Shown in pieces: positions 11,646-22,757 of a DNA stretch of 64,000 nt. The notes below the pieces were generated by a model. It was not told the origin of the DNA, did not search any database, and saw nothing but the letters and a program-made list of their open reading frames with translations. Each line of letters opens with the position of its first letter. The stretch's first letter is position 1. The translations under genes and the position numbers were made by a program. Origin of the DNA: Plasmodium malariae (lineage: Eukaryota > Apicomplexa > Aconoidasida > Haemosporida > Plasmodiidae). The DNA is taken from the NCBI RefSeq assembly GCF_900090045.1, contig NC_041780.1, positions 390,501 through 454,500 on the forward strand, given 5' to 3'.

Positions 11646-12622
11646 TCAAAATTGTAAGCTACTATTCGATGAATAAGTTAAATTTGCCAAAAAATTGGAA
11701 ATTTTCAAAACTTTAAGGGAAAACTCATATTTCTTCGTTTGGCTTGGCTGCATGACGTAAAGGAGCAAGTTCAAAAATCTGCCAAGGGGAAATATGAAAT
11801 GCGAAAAGCGGGCACATGTGTATATACCTAAGTAATATGTACATACAAGCACATTTAACTGTAAAAAAGGAGACATGGTTTGCTATGCAAGCAATTTTCT
11901 ATTCTCTCATTTTGTTATCTTTTTTTTTTCGTTATTTTTGTTTTGTTATTTTTGTTTTGTTATTTTAGTTTTGTTATTTTAGTTTTGTTATTTTAGTTTT
12001 GTTATTTTAGTTTTGTTATTTTAGTTTTGTTATTTTAGTTTTGTTATTTTAGTTTTGCTATTTTTGTTTTATTATTTCTGTTTTGCTATTTTTGTTTTAT
12101 TATTTCTGTTTTGCTATTTTTGTTTTATTATTTCTGTTTTGTTATTTTTGTTTTATTATTTCTGTTTTGTTATTTTTGTTTTATTATTTATGTTTTGTTA
12201 TTTTAGTTTTTTCTGTTTTCTTTTTTTTTTTCCTTTTTTTGTCTCAATGAAATGCCACGTCTTTAAACCTGAACGCGAAAATATTCTCAGTGTATTCTTC
12301 CCACCTTATATCCGTTTTCAAAATGAATAACTGCGTATTATGGATGACCTTCAATATCTTATAGTGCACCTTCAGTAACATGACCAAACCAAATAGTTCT
12401 AGTATAATACTTTTAATAGCCAGCTTTACATGACTAATGGCATTTATGTCTAGTAAATTACCTCTACAAAAAGGAAAAAGGGAGATAAAGTATAATAGAA
12501 TATGAAAAATGATGGCCTAAAAATACATCATCTGTACATAAATTTTCTTTTCTTTTCGTATAAATATGTGTTTACATTTTAATTAACATGTATACATCAT
12601 TCGCTTTTACAACAAGCTCCAT
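11646..12622 (-). CDS. RPP14/POP5-family RNase P/MRP protein subunit (three exons, reconstructed)
   Basis: Three exons on the minus strand: 12622-12576 (from ATG), 12463-12305 and 11778-11646 (TGA). Introns have GTAAAC...TTTGTAG and GTGGGA...TTGGCAG ends and the phases agree (AT|A, AG|A), giving 112 residues. The product fits the whole length of the RPP14 family (human RPP14 is 124): a beta strand VYMLIKI, helix with ISHVKLAIKSIILELFG, a strand FILKTDI, helix FLNLLLYVM and a strand EFSLKVLKISNFL, in the order and spacing of RPP14/POP5 proteins. These bind the RNA of RNase P (tRNA 5' processing) and RNase MRP (rRNA processing) in the nucleus. The 526-bp second intron carries a 14/28-bp repeat array. 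Assignment rests on reading, not on a search; POP5 itself is the main alternative. It lies between P38 and the App1-domain gene, where P. falciparum has a conserved protein of matching strand. Confidence 0.68.
11932..12215. repeat. 14-bp / 28-bp minisatellite inside an intron
   Basis: About nine copies of TTTTGTTATTTTAG followed by about five copies of a related 28-bp unit alternating TTTTGCTATTTTTG and TTTTATTATTTCTG. The array lies inside the second intron of the RPP14-like gene (minus strand) and opens spurious reading frames on the + strand. Confidence 0.88.
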
Positions 12623-13614
12623 CGTCAGGTTATATATGCATATAGTATATTAATTGTGAAGGGCAGAAAACTGAAATACTACATTCTTTTATGATATGTT
12701 AAAGAAATATATATAAATTATAAGATTTGTGAAATATGCTTAATTGTTTTGCTTATACTGTAACTTGTTAAAAATGGTTACAACGTTTGATGTAGCATTT
12801 GTGCTGTGATGAACTTTTTTTAATATGATTCTCAATAAATATTACATGCGATGGAAAATTTTCTTTATATGTTATTAAATACGTGTAAAAGAGTACAAAA
12901 AAAAAAAAAAAAAAAAAGAAAAAATAAAAAAAAAAAATACAATAAAACAAAGAAATAAAAATAGCATGCAAATGTTTTCGTTTCGCTTTCAAAAGTTTAA
13001 GGGCACGGAAAAATGTCGTTTAGCTTAAATGTTTTCTCTCTTTTGCGGGGGCACAAAGTGAACTCTATGTTTTGCTAGTCTCAACGCATTTAATTGAATT
13101 AAAAGATAAAAAAGAAAAAAAAAAATATATATATAAATAAATAGGTAAGGAGATGCACGGTAACGTTTCATTTAATTTCTAAAGGTAATTTTTTTTACAT
13201 TTAAAATGGACGTACAAAAAAAAATATACTAACAAATGAGGGTCCTCAGACGTCGTAAACATCTGTTAAACTTAAATATTGCACGTATATAAGTATATAT
13301 ATGGATATATATATATAGATAGGTAGGTAGGCAACATATGTAAATAAATGCATGTATGTTTTGCCATTTTCCCCTTTATACGTTTCGTACCAATGACTAT
13401 TAACGTTGTTCATTCAAAATGTGATAAAGCGCAGGTTGACGGTCCGTGAAGGAAAAAAAAAAAATTAAAATAAAATAAAAAAAATAAAAAAAAATACAGG
13501 AAAATTAAAAAAAATACAGGAAAATTAAAAAAATACAGGAAAATTAAAAAAAATACAGGAAAATAAAAAAAAATACAGGAAAATAAAAAAAATATAGGAA
13601 AATAAAAAAAAAAA

Positions 13615-13649
<35 letters not shown>

Positions 13650-14500
13650 AAAAAAATAAAAAAATTAAAAATAAATAAAAATAAATAAAAATAAATAAAA
13701 AATATAAAACATGGACATGGACGTCTTGCACAGTGTAAAGTTTAACAAAAACACAATTTGTATGATTTATTTAAAAAAAATGAAAAGTGCAAAAATGGTA
13801 ACGCAAAAAAGAGAAAAGAAAAAATAATGAACGGGAAAAAGAAAAAAAAAAATGCAGAGTTATGTCAAAGGAAAGATAGAAACATGATATACATATACGT
13901 TCACAAATGGAGACGTCGGAGCAGTCAATAATATGCACAATAAGTAGTTACATAGATGTACAAATGAACAAATAGGATAATTTTTTTTTTATTATTTATA
14001 ACTCATCTCAGCGCTTTTTAATATGCAGCTATATATTGGGGGATACAGCACAAATACACACTGTTCTGTTCAAATAGCATATATGACCTTACCCAACTGG
14101 GTGATGGTCAAAAAAAAAAATAAAAATAAAATAATGTACAAAAAAGTATGATAAATTATTGAGCTCTACTTAAAAAGGAATCTCTTTATATATATAGCAG
14201 AAATTTATATGGTTTTTATTAAAAAGGGGGTGAAAAAAAAAAATAAAATAAAATAATACTGTGATATAATGCACTACTATACGATATGATATTGTATGAT
14301 ACGCCTCTGTTTTATATGCTACCGTACGATATGCACACACTCTTACAGGAATAAGTCTCAGTAGAGCCCTAAAATAACGAGACAGTCTACTTAAGCATAC
14401 AACTACACTGTACCATCCTCCCGTGTAGTAGATGATCCCGGGAAAAAATATATATATATATATATATAAATATATATATATAAAGATAATTCCGCCATGG
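12623..14500. other. Intergenic region upstream of RPP14-like gene
   Basis: Contains long A tracts (12898-12917, 13610-13650), a 19-bp repeat around an ATACAGGAAAAT core (13494-13595), TA runs (14448-14485), and short balanced-composition patches (12990-13080, 13380-13450, 14335-14440). Neither coding exons nor structured RNAs could be supported there. Confidence 0.55.
13494..13650. repeat. A-rich tandem repeat
   Basis: Five to six units of about 19 bp built on ATACAGGAAAATTAAAAAA, grading into a nearly pure A tract (13610-13650) and TAAATAAAAA units. Noncoding. Confidence 0.8.
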
Positions 14501-17500
14501 TTAATTAATAAAGTGCAGTTTTCTGTCTGAAATTTCCTTCATTTTTTGTGCTATAATTTTTTTGGTTCTATTTACAGTTTCGGCATTATATTTATCTAAT
14601 TCATCAATGGCATCACTTAATATAATGTCTTTAATTAAATCTTCCCATTTGGACGAATTTGCAGGTGCTTTACTCTTTTCTAAATCTAAAACTGCCTGAA
14701 CTAAGACTCTGGTTAATCCTTTTTTATCAATTAAATTATATGCATGTGCTTTTGTAGCAGCACCAATATAAGTCCTAAAGAAAAATATAGGAACCGATTT
14801 AATAAAATAATCACTTGGTAATAATGTATTATCATCTTTTCCTTTTACATGATGCAAAAAAACAGCTTTAATTCTTTGTGGATATGTTTTTATCATCATT
14901 TCCCCTGCCTGCTTGTCCATATCACCTGTATCACCTATCCATATATATCTGACAACAGAATTCTGTTGTATTACATACTTATGCAATTGCTTAAAATTAA
15001 AAAATTTCCTTTCTCCTCTTGTTTCATTCCAAACCCATTCTTTTAAAGTTGAATATAAAATTTTGTTATCACAATCTATACCCCAATGTTTTATTCCCCT
15101 CCTTTCTGCTACTTCGTTAAATTTTTTATTTAAAAAAGAATCTTCTGTTATAGGTACTTGAGGAATTCTGGCTGTTAATACAGACAATAGTAATGGTTTC
15201 GATTCAGCTGAAAGTTTATTCATAGCTAACTCAAAAATGAATTGGAAAGAACCTGGATACGTTTCTCCTCTATGGTACTGTGCATCTACTCCACCTAATG
15301 CATAATTAAAAAATTTATAACCACCACTTGACCTTATAGTGTCATCAATATCAATAATTACTTGAGTTGTTCCCCATTTTAGTTTCTCGTTTTTACAGTC
15401 TATTATTCTTCTCTTTATTTTATTACCCACTGGGTTGACCGTTGCATTAGGGTTGTCATTTCCCTGCTCTTGCTCCTTCTGAAGTAAATGTTTCTCTCTC
15501 TCTTCACGTTGTTCTGTCTTATCATCCTGCTTTTCTTGCCCTACCTTCTTTTGCTTCTTTCCATCATCAGTACGTACACTACTTCCATAGGTGCTAGCAT
15601 TACGAGTACTGCTCTTATAAACGTCATTGTTGCTGTTCTTAATACCACCTTCGTTGCTGCTCTTAATACCACCTTCGTTGCTGCTCTTAATACCATCTTC
15701 TCTACTGTCTTTATTTTCACTTTCAGAATTTTTCAATAAAACTTCTTTGACACCCTTCTTCAACTTGTTAACATCATTACTTATCATCATATCGCTGTAC
15801 GAATTTTCACTTCTCAATCTTTTGGTTTCCCATAATTGCTCCTCTTTGCTTAAAAACCTATAAACATTTTTCGTCTTGTCCTCTAAAGGTTTTGTAGGTA
15901 CACCTTTAAAATTATCTTCATATAAATTGATTACACTTTTTTTATGTATGTTCCCCTCTATTATATCCTGCAATATGTATTTTTTTTTGTTCCTGTCATG
16001 CCCTCCGCTATTCAGATCGTTGTCATTCTTCTCATCGTCACCTATCCCTCCAGTTGTTGCTCCTCCAGTTGTTGCTCCTCCAGTTGTTACTCCACCAGTT
16101 GTTGCTCCTCCAGTTGTTGCTCCTCCAGTTGTTGCTCCTCCAGTTGTTACTCCTCCAGTTGTTACTTCACTTGGTATTCCGTCTCTACCCACATAGTTTC
16201 CCTCATTTGCGCACGCATCAGATGCATGCACAGGCGTCAACATGTTACTGTCACTCAGTTCTTTCTTCATTTCGTCCATTTTGCACAAATCAGAAATGGC
16301 GTAATAGCATTTTTTCAAATTGACATCACTGATATTAGTAGGGCTCACTTGAAAATATTCCTCATGTGTCAAGTGGTTAAATTTCTCTTCTTTCAGCCCT
16401 TTTTTACTATTTTCGTTTAATTCATTTTTATAATTTTTTTTATTACCAAAAATTTTACGACTAATTTGCTGAGCATTTCGTTTTTCCTCCTCTGTATGTT
16501 TTTCCTCTACATAATCATCATTGTTTTTACTTCTCTTTCTGCTCACGTCAATACACTTTTCATTTTTACTTCGACTACTGGAAGGATCATCATCACTGCT
16601 GTCATCATCGTCACCCGGTATACTCACCTCATTTGGTTTGTCTACTCTATCCGGTTCGTCTACTCCATCCTGCTCACTCACTCTATCTGGTTCATCCATT
16701 CTACACCGTTTACCATGGTCATGAGCTCCCTGCTTATCGCTACTGTTCTTACTGCTCATTGGACTCAACCCTTTGAAAGTTTTAAGGCATTTCCTTATGG
16801 GTGCATTAACATCATAAATATTACTAGTGCTATAAGCTTTTTTTTTCAAGGAAAAATTTAAATGATTATTATTATAATAATTATCAATATTATCATTATC
16901 ATTATCATTATTATAACTGTTACTATAATTGTTACTTATTGAAGACACATTTTTGTAAGCATAATTATAAGAGTGGTAATTTTTAAGGGAATGCTTAAGT
17001 ATAGCTCTTCTTATTTTGTGTTTATCTATTAGTTGCATTCTAGAGGATGAGATAGCACGATTATTATGCACTGGATACGCACGTCTATTTTCCTCTTCAC
17101 TACAAACATTTTGTTGACTATATTCATCTTGTTGTCCATATTCACTCTGCTGAGCACATTCACTTCCCCAATTATGTTCATTTTTTTTTTTTTTTTTTTG
17201 GTCATATATACCTCTGTTACTGTCACAGTTGTAGCCACCACCATCATCATTACTACTATTATTATTACTACTACTATTACTGTTACTATCACTATCACTG
17301 TTACTATCCCTATTACTGTTACTCTTACTATTAATATTAATATTAATATTACTATTACTATTACTATTACTATTACTATTACTATTACTATTACTATTAC
17401 TATTACTATTACTATTACTGTTACTGTTACTGTTACTGTTACTACTACTACTACTACTATCCATAGCACTAACCATCTGCTGCTCTTTTTTTTTTATCTT

Positions 17501-18904
17501 TTTTTTATTTTTCCTTTTTTTTTCAACCGATTTTTCTATATTGTTAATAATTTTGTTCATATTATTTACGCTGTCCTTTGGATAACCATAATGATTATGT
17601 TCTTTCGTATCAGACAAAATGGAATAATTCTTCAAATTAATACAATTCGGCGAAAATATGAGCAAGTCATTTTTTCTTTTTTCATCATTACTACTAACTA
17701 TTTCACTGTTACTGTTTATATTAACTTCATTAGGAGTCCATAATGCACGGACACTCACCCCCTCAATATTGTAATTATAATTACTATTTAATGGTTCCAA
17801 ATTATCCATTGTTTTATTACCATCTGTTTGCTCCAAACTGTTGATACTCGTACATTTATTCTTTTCAAAAAATTTTTTTGATGATGATGATAATAATATT
17901 TCTCTTTTTTCAAAAGATGAAGAATGTTTCTTTTCTTCCTCATGATCTATACAATTATATGACAACTTCCGTTTATCATTTTTGCAATTCCTATCGTTCA
18001 AATGTTCCTTTACCAATGCACTTCTTTTGTCTACACGATTTCCCTTTTTCCGATTATACGAAATTTTTTTTTTACTTCTGAATAACTTAGATTTATTCAT
18101 TGATCTCCTATCAGCATCAATGTTATTATCGTCCGAATAAATTCCTCTATAACTACCCGAATTCCCTCCAGAATTTCCTCCCGAATAGCTACCCGAATAT
18201 GCTATTGAATTGTAGGCTTTTCTTTTCTCTTCCTCCATCTCATCACTATTGCTCGATTTTTCGCTACATCCTTTTTTAAGGTGTTTATTATTTTTACCTG
18301 ACGTGTTCTGGCTTTTATACAGATGCTTCATTTTTCCATTCAATGCATCATGGTTATTACTTTCATCAAGACAAAAGCTATGACAGCTGTTGTGGATTCC
18401 CTCCTCATAAATTTTTTCCCTGCTATATCCATCATTACAATCGCTGTTACCATCACTGTTGCAAATGCTTTTGTCACTGATTAACATTTGATTACTAGTC
18501 ATTGCATTATTATGCTTTGCATTATTTTCACTCACTACGTTGATATTTGGATTAGGCCAAGGGGGTGAGGAGTTATTCCCTATTAATAAGTTGGAAAATT
18601 TCTCTTCTACATTTAATGAGTTACATTTTTCATCATCTATATCGTTATCATCAAACCAGTTGATTTCATTATTTTTTAAATTATCATTTACATTATTCAT
18701 ACTTTCATATAGTTTTCTAACAATTATATTATCTTCATCTATTAATGAATGTTTACTTATCTGACCAGGCGAGTACTCACTTAGGTCGTTTAAACTAACG
18801 TTCTCCTCATCTGAATTTACATCAACCACTTTTTCATTTACATTTTTTATTTCATCCATTTCAATACATTCAAACCCATTTTTCTCCTTCTCCTTTTTTA
18901 TCAT
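14501..18904 (-). CDS. App1-type HAD phosphatase-domain protein (putative phosphatidate phosphatase)
   Basis: 1467 residues from the ATG at 18904; the frame is open to 19069 but the extra 55 codons are TATA-repeat derived (YMYTYIYIY), so I start at MIKKEK. Residues 1 to about 1130 are asparagine/serine-rich and disordered, with an SN tract (17270-17460) and a TTGGA/TTGGV repeat (16050-16180). The C-terminal 300 residues form an APP1_cat-type (DUF2183) domain: HAD motif I DIDDT with D1185, D1187 and T1189; motif II SVLTAR; and a GDTGD motif with D1325 and D1328. Yeast App1 dephosphorylates phosphatidate at actin patches, so lipid phosphatase activity is the best guess. All HAD acidic residues expected are present, so it is probably active. 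The huge disordered extension is unlike fungal App1. Single exon. Confidence 0.75.
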   Translation of the reverse strand: MIKKEKEKNGFECIEMDEIKNVNEKVVDVNSDEENVSLNDLSEYSPGQISKHSLIDEDNIIVRKLYESMNNVNDNLKNNEINWFDDNDIDDEKCNSLNVEEKFSNLLIGNNSSPPWPNPNINVVSENNAKHNNAMTSNQMLISDKSICNSDGNSDCNDGYSREKIYEEGIHNSCHSFCLDESNNHDALNGKMKHLYKSQNTSGKNNKHLKKGCSEKSSNSDEMEEEKRKAYNSIAYSGSYSGGNSGGNSGSYRGIYSDDNNIDADRRSMNKSKLFRSKKKISYNRKKGNRVDKRSALVKEHLNDRNCKNDKRKLSYNCIDHEEEKKHSSSFEKREILLSSSSKKFFEKNKCTSINSLEQTDGNKTMDNLEPLNSNYNYNIEGVSVRALWTPNEVNINSNSEIVSSNDEKRKNDLLIFSPNCINLKNYSILSDTKEHNHYGYPKDSVNNMNKIINNIEKSVEKKRKNKKKIKKKEQQMVSAMDSSSSSSNSNSNSNSNSNSNSNSNSNSNSNSNSNSNSNINININSKSNSNRDSNSDSDSNSNSSSNNNSSNDDGGGYNCDSNRGIYDQKKKKKNEHNWGSECAQQSEYGQQDEYSQQNVCSEEENRRAYPVHNNRAISSSRMQLIDKHKIRRAILKHSLKNYHSYNYAYKNVSSISNNYSNSYNNDNDNDNIDNYYNNNHLNFSLKKKAYSTSNIYDVNAPIRKCLKTFKGLSPMSSKNSSDKQGAHDHGKRCRMDEPDRVSEQDGVDEPDRVDKPNEVSIPGDDDDSSDDDPSSSRSKNEKCIDVSRKRSKNNDDYVEEKHTEEEKRNAQQISRKIFGNKKNYKNELNENSKKGLKEEKFNHLTHEEYFQVSPTNISDVNLKKCYYAISDLCKMDEMKKELSDSNMLTPVHASDACANEGNYVGRDGIPSEVTTGGVTTGGATTGGATTGGATTGGVTTGGATTGGATTGGIGDDEKNDNDLNSGGHDRNKKKYILQDIIEGNIHKKSVINLYEDNFKGVPTKPLEDKTKNVYRFLSKEEQLWETKRLRSENSYSDMMISNDVNKLKKGVKEVLLKNSESENKDSREDGIKSSNEGGIKSSNEGGIKNSNNDVYKSSTRNASTYGSSVRTDDGKKQKKVGQEKQDDKTEQREEREKHLLQKEQEQGNDNPNATVNPVGNKIKRRIIDCKNEKLKWGTTQVIIDIDDTIRSSGGYKFFNYALGGVDAQYHRGETYPGSFQFIFELAMNKLSAESKPLLLSVLTARIPQVPITEDSFLNKKFNEVAERRGIKHWGIDCDNKILYSTLKEWVWNETRGERKFFNFKQLHKYVIQQNSVVRYIWIGDTGDMDKQAGEMMIKTYPQRIKAVFLHHVKGKDDNTLLPSDYFIKSVPIFFFRTYIGAATKAHAYNLIDKKGLTRVLVQAVLDLEKSKAPANSSKWEDLIKDIILSDAIDELDKYNAETVNRTKKIIAQKMKEISDRKLHFIN
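16035..16185 (-). repeat. 15-bp coding repeat TTGG(A/V)
   Basis: About nine 15-bp units (CCAGTTGTTGCTCCT on the + strand) encode TTGGA/TTGGV in the disordered part of the App1-domain protein. Open on the + strand too, giving spurious frames. Confidence 0.85.
17270..17462 (-). repeat. Hexanucleotide Ser-Asn coding repeat
   Basis: Runs of ACTATT/ACTGTT hexamers on the + strand encode an alternating Ser-Asn tract of over 50 residues in the App1-domain protein. Confidence 0.88.
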
Positions 18905-19272
18905 TTGAGGTTCAAAAGTGAGAAATAAAGAAATATATACATAAACATAAACGTATACATGTACATATGCATGTACATATGTACATATATATATATATAT
19001 ATACGTATACATATACCTATTCCTATACACACACATATACATATATATATGCACTACACTTGATAGCATGAGCTTTCACGTCATTATGTTTTGCCCATAT
19101 ATACTACACATGCATATGTACATACGTACAGTATGTATGTACGTACAAACTGTATTCACATCAATATGTGTAAATTATAAATATTTCAACAAACGAAAAT
19201 TTCTTACAGTGGTAAACTTATTTACTCCTGTAGAATTACCACTTCCTTTCCCTGCTTCTGAATTTCTAAGCT

Positions 19273-19324
<52 letters not shown>

Positions 19325-20052
19325 TTATTTATTTATTTATTTATTTATTTTTTAAATTCGAAATAAGCTTGATAAAAGGTAATTTTGCATTAACATAAAA
19401 AAGGTGAAACAGCAAAATGGCAAAATAGCTTAAAGAGGGTACTACATCAACATGTACGCACATATATACATGTTTGCGTATGTATCGAAAATATGTATAT
19501 ATACTTGCATATATATATATATATGTGTAACATGTATAATCTTACGGAAATAGTGTGCAGTACCTTATATAGATCATGAGAGAATAAAAAACAATTCAAA
19601 ATAAAAGTAACATGAACGATATTTCAAAACAGAATAACATTAACAAAATTATCGCGGCTTACTACTTGTTTACGTATATTAGTGTTGATATTTATGTATG
19701 TACGCATGTATGTAGGTATTTATGTATGTACGCATGTATGTAAGTATTTATGCATGTACGCATGTATGTACGTATTTTTGTGTGTACAAATGTATTTAGG
19801 TATTTTATGTATGTATATATGTATGTAAGTACATAAGTATGTATATATGTATGTATGTACGTACGTATGTACGCGTTTGCGTATGTAGGTGCTTACGTAT
19901 GCATGTACGAATGCACGTGTACCTACTTTAGCGCACTTCTTTCGCCGCTTCGTACAAGTAAACCGAATACGTGCCACCTAAGCTGGTGTCATTGTGTTTT
20001 AAAATTTTGAAAAAACAAAATGTTCTGCGGCTCTGCTTTTTTTAAAAATAAT

Positions 20053-20165
20053 ATAACTACAAATATATCTACAAATATAACTACAAATATAACTAACTAC
20101 AAATATATCTACAAATATAACTACAAATATAACTACAAATATAACTACAAATATAACTACAATAA
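20053..20165. repeat. 12-bp minisatellite AACTACAAATAT
   Basis: About nine tandem copies of a 12-bp unit AACTACAAATAT with AACT/ATCT variants. Noncoding. Confidence 0.88.
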
Positions 20166-21464
20166 GATTAATTACTTTTAATAAGAAGGATAAAATGTTT
20201 CTTTTATAAAAAAAAAAAAAAATTCCTTTTTAACGTTTTTGTTTCATTTCCTTCTTTTTTTTTTCTTCTTTATTTATCTTACTCTTCCTCATTCCTATAC
20301 TATTTTTTTTCTTCCCTCTCTTCTTAAACTTTTTTTTTTTTTTTTTTTGTTTTTCTGTTCCTTATAAGCTGCTATTTGATTGTTTTTCATAATTTTACGC
20401 ATACGTATATATGCATAAGTATATGTACGTACGTATGTATGTACAATAAATGGGCGTACGGTTAGGTTAAAATAAAAAAACAAATTGTTATGTCTACCCT
20501 TCTTCCTTCTTCGATGGCGTGTAATATTTTAACTTCATTAATGATAAGAGGCTAATAAATAAAAAATAGTAACACGTTCCTATATACATTAAACATTTCT
20601 TTTTACCATATTATAAGTAAATCAATGCATAAATAAATTTTAATACATAGATAAAATTATTTATATACTTATATATATATATATATATATATATATAAGT
20701 ATGCACTTAAAAGTTCTATACACGTAGGTATATACCTACCTTTGTAAATTTAAATATATATATGTACATGTACGTATATACACGTGGAAACATAAATCAT
20801 GTACGCTTTTATATGTATATATATATTTACATGTTATATATAGAAGTTACATGCATATATATGTATATATTATATATATATATATATACATTAATGAAAT
20901 ATTAAAACATGTAAATTACTTCATTTTAGCACAATTTTTTTTTTTTTTTTTTTTTTCCTTTTTTTAATTTTTTTTTTAAATTCTTTTTTTTTTTTTTTTT
21001 TTTTTTTTTCCATACTGTTCATAAATTTCGTAACTCTGACAAATTGCACGTAATAAAAATGTAAACAGTTTTAACCAACAAATTTTTACTTCTGTTAATT
21101 GGAATAATTTTTGTTCTTTTGTCGTGATTAAGGGGAAAAACACATACAATATCGTGCATATGTGAGTGTATATATAATTACGTACATGTATAAATGTGTA
21201 TATAAGTATATATATACATGTGTACATATATATATGTGCACGTATAAACTATGAAAAACTTTAAAAATATACTAAAACCGTACTTTAGCTTTAGTACAAA
21301 CTTTTATACATGATATTTCAGCTGTGTTTTTGTGCTATTCATATATATGATATAGTAAAAAGATGCATATAGAGAGTTTGTTGAAAATCGTTAGTACGTG
21401 ATAGTATAACTGAATTTATTGGGATGGAAGTATATGTTGAAGTGTACACGTTTGTGTTTACGTG

Positions 21465-21532
21465 TTTTGTGTTTTGTGTTTACGTGATTTGTGTTTACGT
21501 GATTTGTGTTTACGTGATTTGTGTTTACGCGT
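21465..21532. repeat. 15-bp minisatellite
   Basis: Four copies of TTTGTGTTTACGTGA in a GT/TACG-rich stretch. Noncoding. Confidence 0.8.
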
Positions 21533-22499
21533 ACGTGCGTACGAGTACACGTTTATGTGTACATATGTATGCATATGAACAGGTACATTAATGGTACGCC
21601 CCTTACGTTTGAAATATATCACTAGTAAAGCTTAAACATGAAAGATGTTTTTTATATTTATATTGGTTGTAATTCACGAGAAACAAAATTTTAAGTTTTT
21701 TTAATTTTATACCCGTTAAGAGAATGAAAATTATTTAAAAGAACAAACGAGTGAACGACAAACAAGTAATCAAATAAACAAATGAACAATTAAAAATGAA
21801 AGTTGTGTACTCTTTTTTGCATTACTAAAAAACAGTAATATATATGTGAAAGCAGAATACGGTTTACTATTTTTACAACAAAAGAATATACTTGTAATGT
21901 TACAAGAATAAGTAGAAGAAAAAAAAAAAAAAAAAAAAAAGTCATTAAAATGTACTAATGCAAATTGTTTCCTCTCATTGTACAAAAGTAAATGCGTATA
22001 TATGCGCGTAAATATATGCACGTATATATTTATATACACATATATATATACATATATATATTTTAATATCTATTATATTTTTACGTGAGAGTAATTGTTT
22101 TCCTGTGATTACTGTTTCGTTTTACAACTTAACAAAAAAAGCGAACAGACTCGTACGAAATGCAAAAAAGAAGAAAAAAAAAAGAAAAAGGAAAAAAGAA
22201 ATGAAGTAAAATGGAAATTGCGTAATCCCAGCAGTTATACGTATAATTATAATGTGAAAAAAATTAATTCCTTTTAGCGTTTTAGCGAAATCCTTTGTAA
22301 TTACGAAAAATGAAAACGCGCACATAAATTTTTTTTTCGTCCTTTTAATGAAAGGCTTTTGTGAAATCTGGTTTTAAGTTGTAAATAAAAAAAATATATC
22401 AACATTAATTTCAAAGGGAAAAAAACGAGCAAGGAAAATTTGTGTAAAAAGGACGAAAAGAATGAACAAATTGTGGAACGAAATTTATGGCAATAAAAC

Positions 22500-22757
22500 G
22501 TATGTACTTGTATTATGTATGTGTGTGTATGTACTTGTATTATGTATGTGTGTGTATGTATGTGTGTATATGTATGTGTGTGTATGTATGTGTGTGTATG
22601 TATGTGTGTGTATGTATGTGTGTATGTATGTATGTGTGTATGTATGTATGTGTGTTTATGTATGTATGTGTGTTTATGTATGTATATATGTATGTTTATG
22701 TATGTATGTGTGTTTATGTATGTATGTATGTTTATGTATGTATGTGTATGTATATGT
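22500..22757. repeat. TGTATG / TGTGTATG simple repeat
   Basis: About 260 bp of 4- to 8-bp GTAT/GTGT units, open in three frames on the + strand as (V/Y/C)-rich peptides. Simple repeat, not a gene. Confidence 0.88.

Noticed and set aside
14310..14450. Less AT-rich patch with AGATGAT, considered as a snoRNA
   Set aside because: No D box CTGA at the right distance and no terminal stem.
17029..17743. Long + and - frames rich in Val/Ile/Thr
   Set aside because: Shadows of the Ser-Asn hexanucleotide repeat of the App1-domain protein.
18905..19069. N-terminal extension of the App1-domain protein
   Set aside because: The 55 upstream codons derive from TATA/TACG repeats; the polar MIKKEK start fits better.
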